Source: Nemophila menziesii | Lineage: Eukaryota > Streptophyta > Magnoliopsida > Boraginales > Hydrophyllaceae | Length of the DNA: 64,000 nt | Direction: 5' to 3' | NCBI GenBank assembly: GCA_029959085.1 | Contig: JARWIR010000002.1 | Location: 32,006,233 to 32,070,232 of the forward strand | Part shown: in pieces, positions 55,385 to 64,000 of the stretch | Layout: every line of letters starts with the position of its first letter | How positions within the stretch are numbered: the stretch's first letter is position 1 | Made by a program: the position numbers and the translations under genes | The notes under the pieces: model-generated | What the model was told of the DNA's origin: nothing | Database searches by the model: none | What the model saw: the letters and a program-made list of their open reading frames with translations, nothing else

Positions 55385-56880
55385 GTTGACTCTCATTTAC
55401 TATATCCATGTTATAATCAAAGAAATCCTTGACAAAAGCCAAAGATGTCATTTTTAATAATTTCTCAATATTCATGATAAAAGTTTCCATCCGGGCTTTT
55501 GACCCCGACATATCAAAAATGGCTTCTCTAACTTCATCCATACTTGGAGGCAATGTAAGGGTTTCATTCATATCAAAGGTGACTTTAGACGGTATATGCG
55601 GCGTAATATCATTAGGATCTGATATAGCATTTTCTTTGAATAAATTAACATAATAATCTTGAATAATCTCATTAATCTCCTTTGGGTTGTCAGTCCATTC
55701 ATCCCTTTTGTTTTTAAGGGCACATATTCTATTCACTTCCTTCTCTTCATAGTTTTAGCGAAAAAGTACTTTGTATTTTTATCACCTTTTTTTATTGAAA
55801 TATCTCGCGCTCTATCTTCCCAATAAAGCTCTTCAAGTTTCCGCAACACTTCTATATAATTTTTAATGCTATTTTCCCTTATTTTGTTCACCTCTGTTGC
55901 CGATTCATTATAAATAGCAGTCAGTTCTTCTTGTAATTCATCAATTCTCTTCCGATTAATGAAGAAAGTGACCTGACTCCAGCCTTTAAGGCCTAAACAA
56001 GCAACATCCCTTGTATTACAGAAATTAGTAATACCATCACTCTTACATCTATAATGTATTTTCTCTAATAACCTCTTGGCATTGAGTATGTTCTAACCAT
56101 CTGGATTCAAAAATAAAATATTTATCAGATTTTACTTTGTTGATATCACGAACTAAAACCAAAGGTGAGTGGTCTGAGCCCACGACCAGAGGGAGGTTGA
56201 TAATAGAATTAGGAAGCGAAGCACACCAATTCATAGACGCAAGAGCCCAATCTAACCTTTCTTTAACATTATCTTCATTACCACGCCGATTAGACCAAGT
56301 ATAATGACAACCTTTATTCGGCAAATCCACTAGGTGATTAGAATTAATAAACTCGTTAAATTTCAAAATTCGATCTAGATTTGGTGACTTTTTCCCTTGT
56401 TTTTCAGAAAATTTGGAGATGTCGTTAAAGTCACCAATAATAACATGTGGTTTATCAAATTGACTTATCTTTTTAGTAAGTAATTACCATAATTTGAGCC
56501 TCTCATCATCATTATTAGGGGCATAGACAAAAACTAAATACCATGAAAGATACATTCAAAAACTTCAATGATTACAAAATTACGACACGAATGTATAATA
56601 GACACAGATATGGAATCTTTCCATAAAAGTAATATAACTCCATAACTAAAAGCTCTTCCTCCGGGGTCAACCACATGCGAGTTATTAAAAATTTTAAGTG
56701 GGAACAAGATTTAAGATCTTTTTCCTTAGTCTACTTTCCAACAGGCACACAAAAGAAGCATTAATTTTTACGAACTAGGGATTTAAACGACTTCCTTGTC
56801 AAGGGAGCCCTAGCCCCATGACAGTTCCACACAATCAAGTTATCCATCCTTCCAGGAGTAACAACAATAAAGCTTACAAA
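55385..56880 (-). pseudogene. LINE L-B copy 1, segment c (RT N-terminus and endonuclease)
   Basis: Upstream part of L-B copy 1. It holds the RT start (LPPSMDEVREAIFDMSGSKA, 55736-55362, lacking the usual PGPDG that copy 2 keeps as a damaged word), a spacer with frameshifts, then the endonuclease. The endonuclease reads LVDLPNKGCHYTWSNRRGNE, ERLDWALASMNW and VGSDHSPLVL (56366-56049), with a GDFND-type word near 56430. The N-terminus MDNLIVWNCHGARAP lies at about 56845-56800. It has no ORF1 and fades out near 56880. Confidence 0.82.
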
Positions 56881-57384
56881 TGGAATGTATGTAACTTTGA
56901 AGAGAGTAATCCAGAAAATATTGGATTTTTTTTTATTTTATCACGGAGCATCAGTTTTTATAGTCCTAGATACTTAATGTTTTATAAACAATTGAACTTA
57001 TTCAATTAGTGGGTAGTGTATGAATATATCAGATTTAACTTGAAATTTCAATGAAACATACTAATTAAGAGTCATTCTGGGTCAGGAAAAACAATCTTTC
57101 TTATTATCTAGTGTTTCGATCAATCAGATTAAAATCTTATTAATTGTAAATAAAAAGCTCGTAAGTCTATTAGATGGCCCATAACCTATAATATTCTTCA
57201 AAACTATTAAAATTAATTGGTTTAATAATAATTTAAAGTGTACTTAAAGAGATCATAATGAAGGCCATATGGATTTTGCTATGAATTTTTTTTCGACAAG
57301 GATTTTGGTATGTTTAGATGATAGGAACTTAAGGCCTATTCACACTATATATCGATTGTGGCATGGTTACTATGATTATTAAGT
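56881..57384. other. AT-rich spacer with a MITE fragment
   Basis: Spacer between the two L-B copies. From about 57003 to 57140, wording such as agtgtatgaatatatcagat and aattaagagtcattctgggtcagga matches the right half of the Tourist-like MITE at 40270-40350, so a partial copy is present. The rest is AT-rich with no gene. Confidence 0.6.
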
Positions 57385-57422
57385 GTAAAAAAATAGTTTT
57401 TTTGTCAACAAATACAACGCTC

Positions 57423-57943
57423 CTACAACCTATTACTATTACAAATACTAATCAAGAAGTCATTAGACGCAACAAGGGAAAAGTCCACCCATTTAGACAA
57501 ATCTTTGTTTCTTCTGGTACACTTGGCCAGAGCATCCGCTGTAGAGTTAAATCTTTTATTAATATGAACAACATTCCAAAGTGTACATTGACCTGACCAT
57601 TTTCTAACTTCTGAAAGAATAGGTCTAAGGCTCCAGTGGAGCCCGATCAAACCAGAGATTCCTTGAATTAATTCAAGATTGTCAGAGTAGAACTAACTCT
57701 CTTACTTCATAGGTCTTTTGTCGACCTCATGGCCATTAGCATTAGCATTGCCCATGTTTCTCCTTCATTGACTTTATTGATTTTACACCTTATGTTAATC
57801 TTCCGACTAATAGTTCCGAGTTTATCGATACCAATTGCTGCAATCGCGGCTGGTTCCTTATTATTTTTGAAAGATGCATCACACATCCAAACCATCTCAG
57901 TGTCATCCACAAGTGTTGGATTATCAACCAACAAAATCATCAT
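57423..57943 (-). pseudogene. L-B copy 2 RNase H
   Basis: RNase H with MVWMCDASFKNNKEPAAIAA (first Asp) and NEGETWAMLMLMAMRSTKDL (Glu, with a small duplication of an L-M pair relative to copy 1). The third Asp lies near 57680 in a frame-shifted region, and VHINKRFNSTADALAKCTRR carries the last Asp (57550-57500). Three of the four catalytic positions are clear. Confidence 0.8.
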
Positions 57944-57960
57944 CTCTCTGTCCTCTTATA

Positions 57961-59181
57961 TTATCTTTGACTTTCCCACTTATTACATGGACCAAATAAC
58001 CTAGAAATTAGATCTTTAGAATTACCCAAAATATCTTTAACACACCAATTTTTGCCCTTATGGAAGCATTTAATTCTTTCCTTCCATATTTTCTTTATAA
58101 TGATAAGTATATAAGCAATCACAACCTTATCCTCCCACCCATTTCTAGAGTACTCCTTAACAATCTGCATAAACCAATCAGAAAACTTTTCCTTCATGTC
58201 CGTATCGATCTTAATTTGAAGCGGCGATAAGGCACATACCTTAATACTAAATGGACATTTAAGCATAAGATGGTCAATATCTTCCTTATCCATTTCGCAC
58301 CATTAACACATATTTTCACTCAAAACATTTTTTCTTTTTAAAATTACCTTTAACTGGAATTGCATTGTTACAAACTTTCCAACATAAATTTTAATTTTCG
58401 CTGGCACGTTCGTCGACGTCCATATGATATTCCAAAGTAAACTACTGTTAGCTTCACCCGTGACCAATGATTGAGTTTCAAAAGCCATTTCCTCATCAAC
58501 TAAAGCATGATAGCCCGACTTAGTAGAATATTCTCCATCCTTATTATATGGCCAAACAATCTTATCCTCATCATTATTCTGAAATTATGGATTCGAACAA
58601 TGATCTGGGAGATATTTTGTAGAAAAGTTTTGAAAACAAGATCATTATTCCAACCACAACCTGGTTCAGCAAAAAGCTCAATCACTCGGTTTATCCATTA
58701 AAATGCCCTTACTAATCCAACAATGGCTCCAGACGTTCATATTGTTCCTGTTCCCAATTTGCCAAATCGTATGCTTCTTAAGAAATTGAATACCTTTAAA
58801 AATACTTCTCCAGCTCCAAGATCATTTTTTTGATAATTTAGCACCCCACAAATTACACTTAGGAGAGTAAATCGCTTTTAAAACTTTAGCAGCGAAAGAA
58901 TTCGGATTATTTAAGATTCTCGAGGCTTGAACCGCAAGAATAGAAATATTCATTTTATGAAATTACATAAATCCAAAGCCATCAATTCTTTTTGATCTAG
59001 TATTTTTCTTCCAATCAATCCAATGAATTCTCTTTTTGTTCCCCGCATCCCACCAAAAATTTGTGACAATACTTGAGAGTTTCTTACATAGATTTTTCAG
59101 AAACTCAAATATAGACATCGCGTAATTTGGAATAGCTTGAAGAACCGCCTTAAGAAGAACTTCTTTTCCACCTTCACCCAA
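57961..59181 (-). pseudogene. L-B copy 2 post-RT and zf-RVT region
   Basis: Reads KKRIHWIDWKKNTRSKRIDG at its start (59040-58963), then degraded IL..P..FAAKVLK wording near 58860-58930. The zf-RVT end has MDKEDIDHLMLKCPFSIKVC (58293-58230) and FSDWFMQIVKEYSRNGWEDK. Several frames; the first Cys pair lies in the MCCEMDKED area near 58300. Confidence 0.75.
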
Positions 59182-60250
59182 CTAGCTGACTTTGACATTA
59201 TTCTATATTTAATATAATTAAGATTTTCACTCTTCGCTCTCTTAAGAGTTAAAGGAACTCCTAAATATTTAATCAAATCTTTAGTAATCCCAATATTTAT
59301 GTTTTTGAGCAATCATCGTCTTAACAGCTTCTGGGGTATTTTTACAGAATAAGATAGCCGATTTGTGAAGATTAATACGTTGCCATTAGGCATTACAATA
59401 CTTACTCAAAAGATTTTGGAAAGTTTCGATTTCCATTTGATTGATATTAATAACGAAAAACGCGTCATTAGCAAATAAGAGATGAGTTAATTAGGACATT
59501 GTCTCGTAATCGATAAACCTTTAATTGGTCCATTTCTGCAGTGATAGTTGATAAGACTTATAAGGCTCTCTGTTAGAAGAGAGAAGAGAAGAGGAGATAA
59601 CGGATCATCTTGTCTGAGTCTCTATTCCAGTTTGAATTTTTTTAGCCGCTGACCATTAACTTTAACTTGGAAAGAAACTGATGATATACAGTTATGAATC
59701 CAACCAATCCATTTCTTATAAAAACCCAGAGCACGTAATGATTTATATAAAAAATTCCAATTAACATGATCATACGCTTTTTCCATATCGATTTTAACTG
59801 CCGCATAATTCTTCTTGGATTTTCTTTTAATGTTAAGAAAATACGATACCTCTTGCGCAATTAAGATATTATCTTGTATATTCATGCCTTTAATAAATGC
59901 AGTCTGCGTGGGTGAAATAATCATATCCACAAAAGGTTGAAGTCTAGAAGGAAAGATTTTATCAATAATCTTATAACAAAAGTTAGCACATGATAGGCCT
60001 ATATCTTTAATAAATTCTTGACTTGTACCTTTAGGAATAAGCGTAATTACTGAGTTGTTGATTCTACTAATATCCATGTTATAATCAAATAAATACTTGA
60101 CAAAACCAAAGATGTCATTTTTAATAATTTTTCAAAATTCATGATAACACTTTCCAAGTAAACCATCCGGGCTTGGGGCTTTTGACCCTGACAAATCAAA
60201 AACGGCCATTCTAACTTCATCCATACTTTGAGGCAATGTAAGGGTTTCAT
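59182..60250 (-). pseudogene. L-B copy 2 reverse transcriptase, catalytic Asp lost
   Basis: RT core. The segment 60077-59622 has VITLIPKGTSQEFIKDIGLS, TQTAFIKGMNIQDNILIAQE and AVKIDMEKAYDHVNWNFLYK. The catalytic box near 59470-59500 reads LLFANDAFFV instead of FADD, so one metal-binding Asp is Asn. Downstream is IKYLGVPLTLKRAKSENLNY (59312-59097). Frameshifts near 59640 and 59320. Confidence 0.82.
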
Positions 60251-61535
60251 TCATATCAAACGTGACTTTAGACAAAATATGTTGTGTAATATCATCAGGA
60301 TCTTATGTATCATTTTCTTTGAATAAATTAACGTAATAGTCTTAAATAATCTCATTAGTTTTCTTTGGGTTGTCAGTCCATTTATCCCTGTTGTTCTTAA
60401 GGGAACATATTCTATTCACTTTCCTTCTCTTCATAGTTTTAGCGAAAAAGTACTTTGTATTTTTATCACCTTTTTTTATTGAAAGATCGCGCACTCTATC
60501 TTCCTAATAAAGCTCTTCAAGTCTCCACAACTCTTCTATATAATTTTTAATGATATTTTCTCTTATTTTATCCTCCTCTGTTAACGGTTCATTATTAATA
60601 GCAATCAGTTCTTCTTGTAATTCATCAATTCTCTTCCTATTACTGAAGAAAGTGACCCGACTCTAGCCTTTAGGGCTAAACAAGCAACGTCCCTTTTGTT
60701 ACAAAAATTAGTAATACTATCACTCTTACGTTTATAACTCCAATTTTCTCTAACAACCTCTTGGCATTGAGTATGTTCTAACCATCTAGAATCAAAAATA
60801 AAATATTTATCAGATTTTACTTTGTTGATATCATGAATTAAAATCAAAGGTGAGTGGTCCGAACCCACGGCCGGAGGAGGGACTTTGATAATAGCATTAG
60901 GAAACGAAGCATACCAATTCATAGACGCAAGAGCCCGATCTAACCTTTCTTTAACAATATCCTCATTACCGATTAGACCAAGTATAATGAAAAACTCTAT
61001 TCGGCAAATCCACTAGGTGATTAGAATTAATAAACTCATTAAATTTCAAAATTCGATCCAGATCTGGCGACTTTTTCCCTTGTTTTTTAGAAAATTTGGA
61101 GATGATGTTAAAGTCACCAATAATAACATGCGGTTTATCAAATTGACTTATCTTTTTAATAAGTAATTGTCATAATTTGAGCCTCTCATCATCATTATTA
61201 GGGCATAGACACATACTAAATACCACGAAAGACCATTACATTCAAAAACTTCAATGATTACAAAATTATGACACAAAAGTTTAATAGACACAGATATGGA
61301 ATCTTTCCATAAAATTAGTATACCCCCGGACTTAAACGCTCTCCCTCCTTGGTCAACCACATGCGAATTATTAAAAAATTTAAAGTGAGAACAAGATTTA
61401 AGATCCTTTTTCCTTAGTCTACTCTCCAACAAGCACACAAAAGAAGCATTGTTTTTATGAACAAGGGCTTTAAACAACTTTCTTGTCATGGGAGCTCTAG
61501 CCCCTTGACCGTTCCACACAATCAAGTTATCCATC
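60251..61535 (-). pseudogene. L-B copy 2 endonuclease and RT spacer
   Basis: Endonuclease starting MMDNLIVWNGQGARAPMTRK (about 61535-61475; the usual C of WNC is G). Then FVCLLESRLRKKDLKSCSHF, GGILILWKDSISVSIKLLCH and WYLVCVYA with a frameshift. The GDFN region is damaged near 61110. VGSDHSPLILIHDINKVKSD lies at 60922-60800. A spacer with stops leads to the RT start near 60250. An apparent ORF extension from 61536 to 61807 is probably 5' leader read by chance. Confidence 0.8.
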
Positions 61536-61900
61536 ATTCCCGGAGTAACAGTAATAAAGTGTAACAAACGGAAGGTACGTAGCTTGTGCAATAGAAAATA
61601 TCTTTTGGAAGGAGAAAGAAGGTCATTGAAATTATAATCTCCAGTAAATAGGTTACAGCTTCCAAGAATAAGAATAACAACTTGATTCCAATAGAGGTGA
61701 ATATAGGTTAAATCAATAACATAAAATAAAACGAAATCTTTTAGAAACTCAAAGAAATTTTTCCTTCGTGTTCCCACAAAGCTGGTGAAGTCACCAAAGT
61801 AATACACCGAAACTTTGATTGGTCAAGAGAGAAGCTCAAGCCAATGCATGAGTATTAAACATCCACTGATGAAGAAAACTTAAAACCTAAAGGAAAGATA

Positions 61901-63440
61901 TATACAGAAGTTCCAAATTAGTGTAGTTTTGCGAATCTTTTTAAATCCTTTATGGAATTTTTTAGATATAGGTTTTGTTGTGTTCTATAAAATGCAACTA
62001 TTTTAAAATAGACAAAATTATATTTTTTTAATAAATAATTGTTTATTACAATACATTGCTTAACTAAAATAATTATTCCAAATAAATGCAAACTAGTAAC
62101 TACAATCTCTACTCTTTCTCTACAACCGGTCATGTGCTACTGACAATTACCCAAATCTCTAAATTATGTCCTACCTAAAAGGGTGGGGGAAATAGAGGCG
62201 AGCTACCACTGATTCAGTGAGAATAAATAATGACCATATGTAGATTTTAACCTTGGGGTAGTTATTATATTTAAGAGGTTGTCGTCAAACATATATAGCT
62301 CATAAATATAAATTAAACATTCATAAGACGATAAATAAATCAGATAAATGTATATATCAAGTTAGGCATCCCATACTACCCAACATGCTATGTACACCAG
62401 AAAGTTTTCAAATGATGTCGTTGTCTTAACCTTGTGACTCTCGCCGTAACCTCAATCCCTTATCACTTCCACTATTAGTATCACGGGTACACCGAACTTA
62501 CGATCCACTAGCCAAGGAACTCTTTGTCACATGCGCCAGGTGGGAATAGATCATGATAGTCGTGTTAAATCCTAGAAAGCCCGTTGCCGCCTAGTGCAAC
62601 ACGATTGTATCATGTCAAACGACCGATCGATATCAATATCAAATATGAAATGACTAAGTAGGATGTTTCAACAACAATAGAAATTAACAATTAATGGATA
62701 GACGCCGAAATAGACCGCACTATCCCAAATATACAATTAATAATATGATAACGAGATAATGTAATTCAAATAAATAATATTACAAAGGGTATAAATTTAT
62801 CGAATTATATATATTATTTTATAATTTAAAATAGGTTTAATTATCCTCGTAGTAGATATTATTTGAACTCTCATCTGACTTGGAGACTATTACGATAATT
62901 ATCCAATTGAATTTTCCTGATCCCTGATAACACTGCTTCAATATATACGATGTTGTTCTTATATGTAGAATCTATTTCTATTTTGTAAATTTATTGGTAA
63001 TTGTTTATTTGAATGATAATTAAAAAGGGAAAAGATAGAATAGGGTAGTATTATTTAGTTAGCTTGTATTTTGTCCTAAATTTTATTGTTATTTCTTTAT
63101 ATAAGTTTGATCATTAATCCATTTTTATTTCTATAAGTTATTTAAAGGGGGAGTCATCACACAAACATGGGTGAATAGCTTTTGGTGAGGCACGTTAGTA
63201 GTTTAAGGAAGAGGAAACTTCAAAATAGAGCCCAAATCCATCCCCAACCCCATTTTAAAGCATAGTTAGAAATTTGTTCTATATAAAGCCTAGTTTCAAA
63301 TTTTGGTTGGTTTTTTTCTCAATTCTACCCTTTTCCTTTTTTTTCCAGCACTTTGTTTTTTATTATTTCTATCTACGGATAGATCCGTACACATAGGTAC
63401 AGACTTTTTATTGGTTTTTTGTTTTTTTTAAAGGGATTTA
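61901..63440. other. Unrecognised intergenic DNA
   Basis: No ORF or element is recognised. The section 62380-62640 is more GC-rich and less degenerate than its surroundings (for example gcgccaggtgggaatagatc and cgtgttaaatcctagaaagc). It could be an LTR or gene relic, but it matches nothing I know. The rest is AT-rich. Confidence 0.4.
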
Positions 63441-63610
63441 AATCTTTTTTACATAGTCCAAATACACATAGGGCTGTACATAATTTTTGTTTTTTGTATA
63501 TATCCATATTATCATGTCAAATGTTGTACACTAGGGCTGTACAGAAACCCATTTTTGTCTAAGGCTGTCCAAGTATGTGTCCATAGGGCTGTACCTAGGC
63601 CCGTTGTCTC
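63441..63610. repeat. Dispersed 'catagggctgtaca' repeats
   Basis: Copies of cacatagggctgtaca (63464-63479), cactagggctgtacag (about 63529-63544) and ccatagggctgtacct (63581-63596), with a shorter aaggctgtcc at 63561. An inverted form, tacagccctatgggctgg, lies at about 63965-63982. Spacing is irregular, roughly 50-65 bases among the first three. Identity unknown. Confidence 0.6.
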
Positions 63611-63779
63611 TAAAATCCATATACAATAAAGGCAAGGATTGTCCATGTCTTAGCTTTTAAAAGTTTCACAATAGTGTTTAATTAGTGTTTTATTATTGTT
63701 TAAACTTCACCTGCAAATTTAACAAACTAAATTAGCATTTAATTTGTAAAAACTAATCCAAAAGATGCTACTGATCCAT

Positions 63780-63833
63780 AATGTCTAGACCCGAGTGTCT
63801 GGCCCTAATGTCTAGACCCTAGTGTCTGGCCCT
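63780..63833. repeat. 27-bp tandem duplication
   Basis: Two 27-base units, aatgtctagacc-(c/t)-gagtgtctggccct type, at 63780-63806 and 63807-63833, nearly identical. A second short duplication, gacaaaacacatttaaaa, occurs at about 63894 and 63921. Confidence 0.9.
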
Positions 63834-64000
63834 AATAAATAAAACATTTTTTCTGTAGGACATAAAATTGACACAAAGAAAACACATTGGCTGGACAAAA
63901 CACATTTAAAAAAAAACCTAGACAAAACACATTTAAAAAAGAAGCCAGTGATGGAGGTCTTGGGTACAGCCCTATGGGCTGGACTAAAAAAAAAAAGAAA

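Larger units (their letters stand above)
57385..61900 (-). mobile_element. LINE L-B copy 2 (L1 type with RNase H)
   Basis: Second copy of the L-B family, same strand as copy 1 and about 0.5 kb from it, uninterrupted. The tail is a T-run near 57391-57402. RNase H, zf-RVT, RT and endonuclease follow to the right. No ORF1 is recognised. The 5' end is set approximately at 61900, where family likeness can no longer be followed. It has many stops, and the RT catalytic box is mutated. Confidence 0.87.

Noticed and set aside
61536..61807. N-terminal extension of the L-B copy 2 endonuclease ORF
   Set aside because: The endonuclease family begins near MDNLIVWN. The extension is hydrophobic low-quality sequence without likeness to copy 1, so it is read as leader.

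Overview
This window is repeat-dominated plant nuclear DNA. The evidence is Athila-type Ty3/gypsy elements with a tRNA-Asp-like primer site and an env-like third ORF, a Ty1/copia element, L1-type LINEs carrying an RNase H domain, and MITEs. The composition is AT-rich. No intact host gene was found. The species is not identifiable; a eudicot is most likely. Nearly all recognisable coding sequence lies on the minus strand.

Layout. (1) 1-18897 is an Athila-type stack. Plus-strand element A (5821-6713, 16503-17335, 3' LTR 17336-18897) was invaded by minus-strand element E1 (1-5820, running off the left edge) and by minus-strand element E2 (6714-16502, two full LTRs, perfect GGTGG target duplication). 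(2) 18898-39283 is a minus-strand Ty1/copia relic cut in two. The 3' half is 18898-20840 and the 5' half 37338-39283. Between them sit a divergent Athila-type LTR Q (20841-21197 plus 33835-35453), element E3 inserted in Q (21198-33834), and a plus-strand LTR B (35578-37337). (3) About 39.3-41.6 kb holds the copia leader, a Tourist-like MITE, a Stowaway-like MITE and a small duplicated retroposon tail. (4) 41.66-61.9 kb is a minus-strand LINE district. L-A (41661-45530) is truncated within its endonuclease. L-B copy 1 (46045-56880) is interrupted by a truncated Athila-type element C and by L-C, a nearly full-length LINE. L-B copy 2 spans 57385-61900. (5) 61.9-64 kb has no recognisable gene and several short repeats.

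The most useful features are comparative. All the Athila-type LTRs carry a small hairpin near their 3' end, just upstream of the primer site. In the clear cases the stem bases change in compensating pairs while the loop stays nearly constant. Three elements carry GC-rich, palindrome-bearing tandem repeats between pol and the env-like ORF. E2 lacks RT, RNase H and the integrase core, yet keeps gag, a protease fused in frame to the integrase C-terminus, the env-like ORF, both LTRs and a perfect target duplication, so it looks like a recently mobile non-autonomous derivative. Relative ages from nesting: copia predates A, Q and B; A predates E1 and E2; Q predates E3; L-B copy 1 predates C and L-C.

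All calls come from reading the sequence. No alignment, identity value or database search was computed, and boundaries not fixed by TG/CA ends or target duplications are approximate.
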